This document shows, one piece after another, positions 37,522 through 49,000 of a stretch of DNA of 64,000 nt. The stretch's first letter is position 1. The number at the start of each line of letters is the position of its first letter. Both the position numbers and the translations under genes were made by a program. This DNA comes from Varroa destructor. Taxonomy: Eukaryota > Arthropoda > Arachnida > Mesostigmata > Varroidae. The notes below the pieces were generated by a model, which was not told where the DNA came from, ran no database searches, and saw nothing but the letters and a program-made list of their open reading frames with translations. The DNA is taken from NCBI RefSeq assembly GCF_002443255.2, contig NW_019211457.1:13444216-13508215 (forward strand). Reading direction: 5' to 3'.

Positions 37522-40419
37522 ACTTGTGTTCCTGTCCTGTCAGTCTGAGAAGGTAGTGAATATGCACGTATTCAAAATCTCGTAGCAGATACTGACGCCG
37601 TGTTGACCTCGGCATATAACTAAAGATTAGGAAGGTGCTGACTTGGTGGAGGTTTTTGAAGGCCGAAACCTAGAAGCTTAGGAAGTACATACGTCTACGA
37701 ATGTGATCGGCTGCAGGGAGAGCAAACTTAGAAGGAAAGTACTAGCCCAGAGGGCAGAGAGTCTTAGATCGTTTAATAAAATTTACATGGGTAGTGCGGC
37801 TGAGTGTAACGGCATGTACAAATAATCCGAAGTATTGGTACGTAAGTGACGATGCTTTAGTACCGGTACAAATGCGATTTATTTGCTGTGCACCTTGTCC
37901 TTATATATATATGTATATGCTCTATTATCTATATTATGTACATGACACACGACGCGGTAATATATCTTGGCTACGTCGCTGCTAGCAAACGCGTCATGCC
38001 TTGCCTGTCTCGCTTACGCATCTGATTTGCAGCAACCATAATTGCGGTTCTCATTTTCAACATTATAACATACCATACACATCACATGTGCTGCATTGTC
38101 TGTTTTCGCTCTCCTTATAATGATTATGCAACAAATTTAAACGAATTTTACTATGTTTTATCAGTAGATCAATAGTTGCTTTTACATCTAAGAAACGGCC
38201 GTACATCATAGGCATACATTGTTCGCTCAGCGTATCTTTCTATCAATTTGTTTGTCCCATAGCTCTGTTAACTTGAGCTGAACTTATAAAAACTTTTTTG
38301 TTTCATCGCCTTTACTACATCTATCTAACGCTGCTAAAGAGTTTCTGTTCTCGATGAGGAACATACTTTAGGCTTCAACATCAACAGGCTTCACATATGA
38401 ACGTACATTCACGTAATTACAGAAGTACATTCAAGAAAGTATTTATTCATCAGCGCATTAGCACTAATCGCGATGGTTGTTTTTCTTTCTTAGTACGTTA
38501 TAATATGTTGTATATCTATTCTGTGTAGGGTCATGTTAGTTCATGTGATCGACGTTTTTCGATTCGTGTTTTCAATTTTTTCGAAAAGAGCAAAGAAAAT
38601 ACGATGCTTTGCGGGTACAATCCGGTAGGATTGATTATAATTTGGCTAAGGTTTTTTGGTCCGATGTCCTCCAAATACTCATAACCATAAAGCATTTAAC
38701 ATATGCTCTAAAATAACCATTTTATTAGTGCTATCATTAAGGAAATTAGCCAAAACTAAAAATTACCAGATAGTGCCAACGGATATGTACACATGTTAAC
38801 TGATTTAATAGCTAGAAGTTCAGCTAATATCGAGTGTAGAGCGGGCTGTGGGGAAGGTCTACATATGGTGGATTTTCTTGTTTAGCGGTTCGTAACTATA
38901 TACTGCGACTATGTATAAATTTTCGACAAGTTTCACTAATAGTTGTTTAATAAAAGAAATGCTTTTCTTTAATATAATTCTGCCATATCCGTATGACAAT
39001 TCGTTGGTCACGTCTAATCTTCGCCGTGTTACTTCTCGGATTAGGAAGGAACAACCTAAGCAATTTTGTTGATCTTATGGACAAGAATAAAAATGACGGG
39101 CAAGAAATCTAGGATCGGAAAAACTTGAAAATCCATCGAATCATAAATACCTGCTGCTCTGGTAAAACTGCGCAACCCCCAGTATTTGTGAAGCAAGCCG
39201 TTGAGGATTATAAACATGTATACAGGGCATTATAGCTTGTTCCCAATCCCACTTTTTAGCGCCAGCTTCTCAGTCTTCTTACTGCGCATATGTATTCTGT
39301 TAACTCTTATGTTCGTTTCGTAAATACTCAAATATTGCTGTGTTGTGGGGCTGTTGTGCTTAACTTGTGAGTAGCAGCCTTCACGTTTGTGCTGAAATAC
39401 ACGCATTTGATAAACGTACACAGATATACGGAGGGCATTTTCTTGCGACTTCTTCATTATAAGTCATTATCGTCGTTAATAGTAGTAGTCAATATATGTA
39501 AAAACAAAATAACACTTGTGTTTTTACTCTGTGGTTCTTCACATTCATACTGTGTTAATTTACCTCAGCAGCCCATCATTTTCTGTTTGACTACATATAG
39601 ACGTAAGCGCTAAATAAGTATGTTCATTAATACATTTTATAGTTTTCTGTTAGTGTTCTCTGAGCCCTCTACTCTGCTTGTCTCCACATGAACAAATATT
39701 CAAAGAACAATAATCGCTTCATCATGTTTATATATAACACAAGCATAGCTGCAACCAGGAGTTTTCCCCTAGTTTTTGTCGGGTCTGATGAGTCATCCAA
39801 GCATCCATTTAAGCGATCCCAATTGGTGCAAAATTGATTGGAAAATTTGGAGGACCATTCCTTCTCAACTGTCAGACTTACCCAGTCTTGAAGTATAATA
39901 TATTAGTATTCTTTTTTTCGTTTCTTTATTCAGAATCAAATCCGTTTTAATATCGTTCTGTATGCCATTGATCGTGCATGATGGATGATTTTGCTGCTTG
40001 TGCCTTCGAAATCGGTCTCTATCTGGATAACGTGCTCAGTGAGTAAAGTGTTGCTGTAAATTCTAGAGCTATTTTGCGGTTGATAGCGTTTTATGTTAAT
40101 GTTTTATATTAATTTTCTGCGCGGAAGACTTCTGCATCACACAACCTGTTAGCACATTAAAAAAACCTCACCACTTAAAACAACTCATGCCACTCCGGAA
40201 ATTTCGTATAGAGTACATTCCCCGCTACGTTTCATTGGAGACTTACAAAAACAGTGTGTATCGAAGGCTGACAACAAAAAACGAATTGCATGTATGTGTA
40301 TATATATATATCTCAGACCGTGATGCATATGTGACATGGTGCATAAATCGCCACGATGCATATGACCTTAGCGATTTCGTAAGAAAACCCAGTTTAGCAC
40401 GGTGATAATCTAAATCCAT
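37522..40419. other. Intergenic; no gene seen
   Basis: AT-rich sequence with scattered short ORFs. No further retroelement domain could be read after the gag remnant. Confidence 0.45.
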
Positions 40420-41032
40420 TGCTTTCTCCTTGCTGCTAAATGACTTACTTCTTCATGCTGAAGATCAAGCAGGAAACGTAGAAATGCTGCTTTATGCCGA
40501 CAATATTATCGTCTTTGGATCGAGTCTATTTAATGCCTATCAAGCCCTTAGAGACTTTATACATATATAGACAAAGCGGTATCTGTGATTAATATCAACA
40601 ATATTGGCCCTGAGGTTCCGCCTTAAAGGCCGGTTCGCTGCTATTGTGACATTCCATATTGGCTTAAATTACATGACCAACCTCAAGTACGTGAGTGTAA
40701 TTTTACCTACAAGCAACCGAGCCTTTGCAGAGCGCATCATGGACAGAGTACGACGAGCGACGGTATACAAGCTCTCTTCAAACTTTCCCTATGACTGGCG
40801 CTAGTCCTAATCGGAATCAGGCGGCTAAGGTGGCTTCGCTGGCATCCTACTGAATTCAGGTATTGTGGAAACACCTTTCATGGGTGTAACTTTAAAATCG
40901 CGACCGAACTCAGTCTGCGTTCCTAAAACGCGCCACAGGACTGCATCGCTCATCGTTGAACAGATACATGTGCTTTCCATGCGACACACTGCCATTTGTA
41001 GAAGATCTGAAACGCAGTTTTTAATTTTCGAA

Positions 41033-41086
41033 CCCTCTAGTTGCATGGAGTTTGCAATGCCCTCTAGTTGCATGGAGTTTGCGATG
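41033..41086. repeat. Tandem duplication, 2 x 27 bp
   Basis: The two 27-bp units differ at one base (GCAATG versus GCGATG). In the + frame at 40865-41137 each unit reads as nine residues (PSSCMEFAM). It lies at the 3' end of the LINE fragment. Confidence 0.9.
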
Positions 41087-41120
41087 GTAGAGGAAAATCG
41101 CGACGATCGTCTTTGTTATG

Positions 41121-41142
41121 CCTTAAATAAGCCTTAAATAAG
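41121..41142. repeat. Tandem duplication, 2 x 11 bp
   Basis: CCTTAAATAAG occurs twice without a gap. TAA-rich short repeats are common at LINE 3' ends. Confidence 0.85.
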
Positions 41143-42647
41143 CAACGACATATCACCTATCTTACATAGTAGCCATTCACTAGGAAATGACAAAATTAGA
41201 ATGACGTGTTGATTTTAATCTGTTTCATTGTAAAAATCTTTTCAACTACAAAGCTTTCTTAGGTAACTCAGGGGCATCTATTATAGCATTATCATTGTAA
41301 CATCATAATAATGGACTAGAAAATGTGACACTCCAGTGGGACGACACATCTTATGCTTGTCAATGTAGGCAAGCAATTGTCGCCAATTTAATTTGTAGGA
41401 ATTTACAAGCAGAGCCTTTCATAGGTTCTCAACGTATACCGACTCGTTTTCTTGTTGCTTTACTACTCGCCTTAGACTTTCGCTACCGCGCTCTTTAGTA
41501 ATTTGTTTTATTGAGACGCAAAAACTGAATTGTTATCTTTCCTGAGCACGTTTAGCGTCAGTGTCTGTAGATGTCGGACCCAACACTTCCTAGTGTATGG
41601 TCCTGTTTTGTATAATCTGTTGTTAGTGATTAGTATTTCTGATTAAATCAGGTGTCTGCCAATCTGTCTAAGTTGATACAACCCTGATGCTGTTTCGTAA
41701 CAGCTATGGTTTAACTCTATCGTACAACTCTCCATATCGTTACACTTATGGAACCTCGTCGACGAAGCTTACTTAGCGCGACTCTTTATTCATTTTGTTC
41801 TATCGAGCCCATTCCCCAAAGTACCTGGCTTACTCTATTGGGGTGTTTTTATCGCAAGATATTGAGCATAGCAAGACAGGCGATTTATACTGGGTTTCTG
41901 GAATCCAGAGATACATTCATTCACCTGACACAATAACATTACCTATTTAGTTGTTATTCAGCCACAAATTAACCAATCCAGATCCATTCACTCACAAACA
42001 TGGAAGATATTTACGCGCATACTCAGCATGCCACCATACGCTCACTGATAATTATTTTGCTATTGTGTTTTCGTGAAACCGTGTGACTGTTTAAGAATGG
42101 TCTGATCAATATCGTGCTGACACAATCGACTTCACGTGCTCAACGCAGTTACGTTTTTTGGTCGTGATGGGTTAGAAGACACGCTTCACGCGTTTCAATA
42201 AAGTTACGGTATGGATATAAAACATACGGTATGTTAGCTTCTGTTTACGATAATTTTCTTATCGCATACTTCACGCCCACAGGCATATATTAAAAAAACA
42301 CAACTTTTTTCCATTTTCGCCATTCATCACACATTTCCATGAAAATCTCTCTCTCCCTCTCATTTTACTTGTCTGTATGTACTACTTTTAATTTGTTTTT
42401 CTTCACGGCCGTGTTTTTTGTCCCAGTGAGCTGGTAGAACCCGCCTTCGCCGAAGCTATCTGGTGTTAGCCTTATTCTTTACCTTTTCATTCTTCAAATA
42501 TTAGCCCTAAACATGGCATCTTCTCTTCCGCGCAAAGTTGCTCTCGTCAAGTTGGTTCTTCAACATAATAATTCAGGGTCGCCCGTTATTTGCAGCGCAA
42601 TTTCGACGAGCGTGCTGTGGTTTGCGCAGTAGTTGCGTGTTGTTCAC
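41143..42647. other. Intergenic between the LINE fragment and the EPT1 3' end
   Basis: No supported ORF. The 62-codon ORF at 41748-41936 has no recognised family. Confidence 0.45.
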
Positions 42648-42653
42648 TTTATT
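42648..42653 (-). terminator. SELENOI: Candidate polyadenylation signal of EPT1/SELENOI
   Basis: AATAAA on the minus strand about 135 nt past the stop codon, giving a short 3' UTR. No selenocysteine insertion element could be recognised by eye in this short UTR. Confidence 0.45.
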
Positions 42654-42786
42654 ACATTCCACTGGCTTCGTTGGCAGCGAAGAAGGCTCACCAAGGTTGA
42701 GCGTCGAATTTGACGTTGATCGGTGTGGGGGTTCATCGTTACTGGGGCGAGTGAAGGGACAAGTTAGACAGCCTTTGATAAAAGCT

Positions 42787-43003
42787 TTAGTCTATCTTTT
42801 TTGGTGCACGTCGTTGAACAGAGAAACAGTTGATTCTGAAGTGGTCGCACATCTGACGCACAACACAGATGGCGTAGTGGATGTGACCCACAAGGACGGC
42901 GGCTGTGAGGGTATATAGACAATATGTCTCGTTCCATCGCAATCCAAATACGGCGAAAAGCGTGGCAAGGACCAAAGCCAGCATTATGTTGAAAAGGTCG
43001 CAT
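42787..43003 (-). CDS. SELENOI: EPT1 exon 8 (C-terminus, TAA stop)
   Basis: Acceptor GTGCATAG|ATGCGA in phase 2; encodes residues 319-389 and completes Arg318. It contains [20 protein letters not shown], matching the last membrane segments of EPT1, and ends ...[12 protein letters not shown] then TAA at 42787-42789. Confidence 0.92.
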
Positions 43004-46000
43004 CTATGCACCAAAAAACGGCAAGAAAAACACGACATACGTGAGAGGAGAAATTATGTTGAGTGATGCCAATTAACTCTATAGATAAAGCTTCAATGCT
43101 CCATGCTTTTGTTAGCATAGGATGAATAAATATGAGGATTTCCGTAAAAGTGCAGTGGTAATATGTTTATGTACTAAACTTACGGAAATGTAAGCTGGCA
43201 TAAGTTCGAAAGCAAGTTATTTGAATTACCACGGTACTGGGCGAAAAACTGAGGAAATTTTTACTTAAGGAAGTACTACTCTCAAAAGAGCAGGTGTAAA
43301 CGTGATTTGTTTCATGCTGGAGAATCGAGATTCATTAACTTGAGAGTATCGATAAGAGGGTCAAAACCCGAAAATTTGAACGAACAACGGTGTTCACACC
43401 GCATTATAAGCTTAATAAAGTACACCGTGCACCTTTATAATAGTAATAATAATTAACGTATTCAAGTTTGCATGTTATGAATAAAGGAAACATATAGATG
43501 TAATGACTACACCAATCAATTTAAATTAATGGTAAGATAGCCGATTTAAACAGAGATTAATTGTCATAAAGATATTACCTTGTGGTTGTCATTTGGTTGA
43601 TGATCAATCGAGTGGCGATGTTCGAAAACAGTGTACCGATCATCACAAACATAACACGGGGTTGCGTCTCAATGATGCTCGTTGGCGAGTTCAAAACCCA
43701 GATGGTTGTAAGCGCAAAGAAGATTGTTGGTGCAACCAAAGGGCGCATTCCTTCCCACCTAAGAAAAAAAATTAGTAAAATCGTCATATTTCGGCTAAAG
43801 AATAGCAACAGACGTTTGAGCTAAACGTCAATAGCCGTTGGTTAAATTCATTCGAATGCTGATAATCGTTGAACGTTATGTAAAGATAGGCATGCCCGAT
43901 TGAATATAAAATACATTACTAAAAGAAAAGAGAAAATATGAACAACGAAAAACGCAATCTAATAAGCTACTACAGTAAAAAAGTATCGATCAGTATAGGG
44001 AGCTAACGAGCTAGAGAACCTCCCTGCAAAGGTAAGTTATGTATATGATTATAGAGGTTTGTTTCCGTTTTTATCGTTAATTTTATTTTAGTAAGCTATA
44101 AGCTAACTGCTTCTCTCACAGTATAGTTAATATGCAGACGTTACGCACGTCCATTGATGCATACTTTTTCACGCAACACCATTTTACAGCAATGGAAATT
44201 TGTGCATTTAAGCATATATCGCGCAGGCGATGCTGGTAGTTGTCTTGGCGTTTGTAAACATGTGGCGCGGTGTTATTTTTTAAGATGAGAAAGAAGTTTA
44301 TAGCCTCCATCGATAGGCATCAAGTAGACATTACACTCTACAAGTGGAAACATGCTTTCCAAGATAAATGCGTAGTGACCCACCGAAAGAAAAAATCAGC
44401 CCAATCCGTGCATTTTTAGGGTCTCCTTTCAATAAAACAACTCCGCGCACTTGGACTTTGATAAACAGTAGATCTTACCGTTGGAACACTTACAACGAAT
44501 GGTGACGAAGCGTTTTAGCCTGATAACCTTTGTAAATATTCCACAGGCTCACAGGTAAGCCGAGGCCAGCTGCACCGAAATGAAGTGCGGCTTCCATGTA
44601 CAATCCGGAGGGATAGCCCAAAAGGGTGAACTTCCAGAACGTGTGACCATAGACGAAGGTCAGCAGGAAGGTGCAAGTAAGGAACTAAATGACAACAATC
44701 GATATAAAAATAAGAACCTTCATTCATATCACATGGTCATTCATTCATACCCAGCTGTGTTTGTTTAAACATTAAGTTAAAAAAATAAAAAGAAAACATT
44801 TTTTAAATAATCTTTTAAAATAAAACGTTGCTGCACCTCTACATCGTTTTATTCATGTCAGCTTATTTCTATAAATTATTCGTACTCTATATAATACATA
44901 CCTTATTGTTTATATTATCGGTCTGTGTATAAATTACAAACGATATTAAGCTACATTAATATACATCATACAAATAGCGAATAGCAATGACGGATTAAAG
45001 GGTCTAATATTGTTAACAAAGTGCAGTTGGTGGTAATAAAATTGCCCTTTGTTCACAATAAAGTACAGAACAAAAACTGAACTTACGATTTGTGAAACAT
45101 CATAACCCCATGGAAGAAAGAGGATGCCCGTATTATACTTTTCCCAATGCGATGCGAGGAAACAGTAGTGCACATCCCACAGAATCAAGTAGTATCTGTA
45201 TCAATAAAAAAATTCGACGATTCAAATCAATAGAAAACTGGTTAAATTTTGACATCTTGGTATTAGTATCTACGAATATGCTCCAAAATTCAGCAAGTAC
45301 TTTTCATAACGATATTTCGAAACAGACAACGTCATAATGTAGAAAGAAGTACGTTTCTTGATCAAAAATGAAAACTAGTCTTATGCAATTAAAATACTTT
45401 TTACGATCTCTGGCTGTGACCAATATTGAAGTCTATTTGTTGTTAACGGAAAAACTTCTTACTTGACAGTTGTCACACACATATACAGAAATAAACTTCA
45501 TAGTGTACTGACGATGCTCTTTGACGAATCGGAAAAGCGGATAGCATATTATAGTTATATTTAGACCAGCTGAAATTTAATTTTTGGCTCAAAGTTGAAT
45601 GCAATCGACAGTTTACTTTTGTATACTAACAGCACAAGAGGTACAACAGTCAGTTTTAGAATATGACAAAGTAAATTAAGTGATATTTCTAGAACTGATA
45701 TTTTCAAAAGACATATGTCATGAGCAACAAAAACTCTGTTATACATGTATGTATACACGACCATTTTACAAAAGGTTTCGTTTGGGTAACAAACCAAATA
45801 CTGATTGTCATACTGAGTTTGGATGAGGTTAGCACCTACGCACTAAAACTATGGTCAGCCAGTTGGTTGTACTCCAGCACTTACCGCCATGCAGAGACAG
45901 CGAAGTTGAGTCTGCCGAAGACTGAGTACACGCAGACTGGCATGAACAGTGTGGCCCATGAGTCAAGTCCATGATCGAACAACTCTCCCATAGGGCCGCA

Positions 46001-49000
46001 GAGTCCGGTCCGGCGGGCGTGCTTCCCATCGATGCCGTCTGCAACGAACGTAAATTTCAGTGTAACTAGAAAATCATACCGACATGCCTTTTGATCACGA
46101 TCCATACAAAAGAAGTATTAAAAGCTGAAAAACCACATTGTTACGAAGACCAGTGCAAATCACTTGCAAGCTGATTTTTTACAGTCGATTAACCAAACAG
46201 CTAACTATTTCAAAACTGTGTGCTATAGGGATAACGCTCCATAACGCTTAATACAAGACCCATATATCGCGATGCGTTTTATTGCTTATTACAGTACTTC
46301 TACATCAAAAGGGATCCATCTCACTCTGCAGCATATTCTATCTAGCTTAAATTGGTTACGCTGATCTCTGTTGACCAGCTACTACCAAGGAAGCACAGAC
46401 TAAATGCTTCCGGCACTAATAGAACACTAATTAACTACTAGGCAATTAGTCGTAGTAGCGGTACTCGGAGCAGTCTGTATTTATTCTATGGTGATCGATT
46501 TTCAACCACTACCTTAATGAACGAAAGCTTAGCTGCACGCTAAACACATGTATATATCTGACATTCGCAAGCGAAAAATGAAAGAAATATTTGATTAAAA
46601 TAGTCATAACGTTGTCATTTAATCTACTACATGTATCGGTTTAAGATCCTTTACTAGGAAAATCCAGATCTACAAGATCTCTAAGATACAACGTTTCATA
46701 TGTTAACTAAGGAAAACAAGTAAGAAAACTCTCCGCGATCGTGGCGCTCCAGGGGTTATTTACTTATTTGATTGCGTCATGATCGTCGATGCATTCATCA
46801 CTAATATACTATTTTCTAGTTCATCAGTTTTGCTTCGAATTAGCTCCATAACTGAGATTCCTAAATCAAGCTAAACTATACTTACCGAGGGTGTGCGCCA
46901 TGAATTGATTAAAAGCGCAGACAAGCCAGACCCATTTTGGTACCGGAGGTGAGGGGTGGTCGTCACTTGATGCATAAAAGTCGAAATCATACCATGACAA
47001 CAGGCATAGACTCAGCACGTTCAACATGAACCCGCCAAATGTCAAACAGTTGGGAGCTACTGAGCGAGGAACCAGCTGAAATAAAGAAAAAAGCGAATTT
47101 TCTAATTGATTTTCCATGATAATAAGTACAATCATACCTGCATGTCTACATAGATATCTGCTCTTAACATCGTGTTTAGATATTTATACGATTTATCTGT
47201 AGAGCCTAATGTTCAGTTTATCTGTCAAAATGTGCAATTAACAATCGACAGCCTTAGGAATCAACATGTAGTATAAATAGACTAGCGTAGTAGAAGTAGC
47301 GAATCTCTGACATCTCTACCTTTATGCTGTATTGTGTATATTAGTCCAATAAATTAATCGCTGAATCTCAGCGATTCAAAATTTTATAATTGATATACAC
47401 ATGTGATATGTATATGATATACGTAATTCAGTACGGTAAGTAGTGTCAAATGATGGCTGAAAACTATAAATCCGGCCGTGAATACTGTAATCATAGCACG
47501 CGTTCTGATCACGGCTTCATTTATAGTTAAGGCAATACTGCCGATAAAGATCTCTGCGAGCATGGTAATTAAATAAAGATGTCATTCAAAGGTTTGTAAC
47601 ATATGTTACGAAGAAGTGCATGCATGAAAATACTGTACTTAACGACATGAACAAGATCTATCTATAAAATTTTCATTAACTGTACAACGATGTATCATAT
47701 ACTTGATAAATATCCCCAATTAGTTCCAGTATTTACTTTCAATTTACTTTGTCTGGTCGAATGTTTGGCACCACTTAACTTCCTTGCAATTTATATGATG
47801 TCGTATATATATAATATGCTAATTAGAAATAAGAGATTAACCTGCTTTCGGTGCACCCTGAAAGGGATGGTTCTTATTGTTGAGACGCTTTGCGTACCTG
47901 CCCAACACCTTGTAATACTTGTAATACTCTCACTCAAAGGTACGTACTCGCCCAAACCCGCTATTTTAAGGTTAAATAACCCACCAGTTATAAAACTCTG
48001 GTAAAAGTCACAATTTGCTTGTAGAACGCCACTAAGACCGTTTGAGATATGTTCCGCTGGTAAAATGTTATCAAAAAGGATCTACAATATTGACTATCTA
48101 AAAGTTCTGCAAGACATGAGAAATCATTTTATTATTCAGAGTGAGATAATTTATGCATTGTAAAGGCATTTGAGCAAACTGCTGCGTTGAGCCCACCCTT
48201 AGGTCACAACAGCTGCGCATAAATCAAGGAGAAAAAAAGACAAATGCGTTTATGCCCCGCAGATTTATTACGAAAGAAAACAATGCTCATAAAATGTTTA
48301 ATATTAATCCATTACGAGATATCTCACGACTGCTCTCTTTCAAAAGTTCCGCTACATGTCATCTAAATAAGAAGCTACCTTGTGTATAATAATTATTAAA
48401 TAGACACCTTCGAGCAAACACAGACAGAATATTCAAAAACAGTGGCAAAAGATCACGGGTTTTATCAATTTAACCGTCCAACCATGGCTTCGCCGGCAGA
48501 ATAATCCAGACTCATGCGTGCAAACAGTAAATAGTGACTTCAGACAAAAAAGAATTAAATTACCTAAAAACAAATTGTACATTATGACGCGCGTCACAAT
48601 GATTTATCCTGACATAGCCATAATTCCTCCAATTAAGCCACTACATACAATTATTTTATTGACGTTATAGGCTTGCGAGGCTCTTCGCAATGACGGAAAT
48701 CAATTTGGCCTACAGTGAAAGAAAGGCCTTTTGTGAATCTTGCCACCTGCCGCTCACAGCTTGACTATGCAATCGAATCGATGTACAGAAAAATTCACTA
48801 GCGTGTTGAGTATACTTTCTGTTACTGACGACGCGTGTTTAAATGGAAAAAGCGGCCACAAAAAGAGACTCCGTAGTGAAAAAATGCCGAACAGTGAATC
48901 TGTGAAATATTATGATATGTATTTTAACATAAAACTACAGATATTAGGTATTTGGACGCCGCGACACTAGTTACTCGTCTAGTGGCTGGTGCTACTCGAT

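Larger units (their letters stand above)
40420..41142 (+). mobile_element. 5'-truncated, degraded LINE (non-LTR retrotransposon) reverse transcriptase fragment
   Basis: Three frames carry successive pieces of the C-terminal half of a LINE ORF2. The first runs from about 40,424, with LLLNDLLLHAED and then LLYADNIIVFGSS, the RT catalytic box in which YADD reads YADN. Next, ending at 40,804, come NLKYVSVILPTSNRAFAERI and DRVRRAT, the thumb-like region of I/Jockey/R1-type elements. The third, at about 40,905-41,030, reads AFLKRATGLHRSS and DTLPFVEDLKRSF. Stops and frameshifts separate them, so the fragment cannot be active. Two short tandem duplications lie at its 3' end. Confidence 0.75.

Noticed and set aside
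42538..42918. 126-codon + ORF
   Set aside because: Antisense shadow of EPT1 exon 8 and its 3' UTR.
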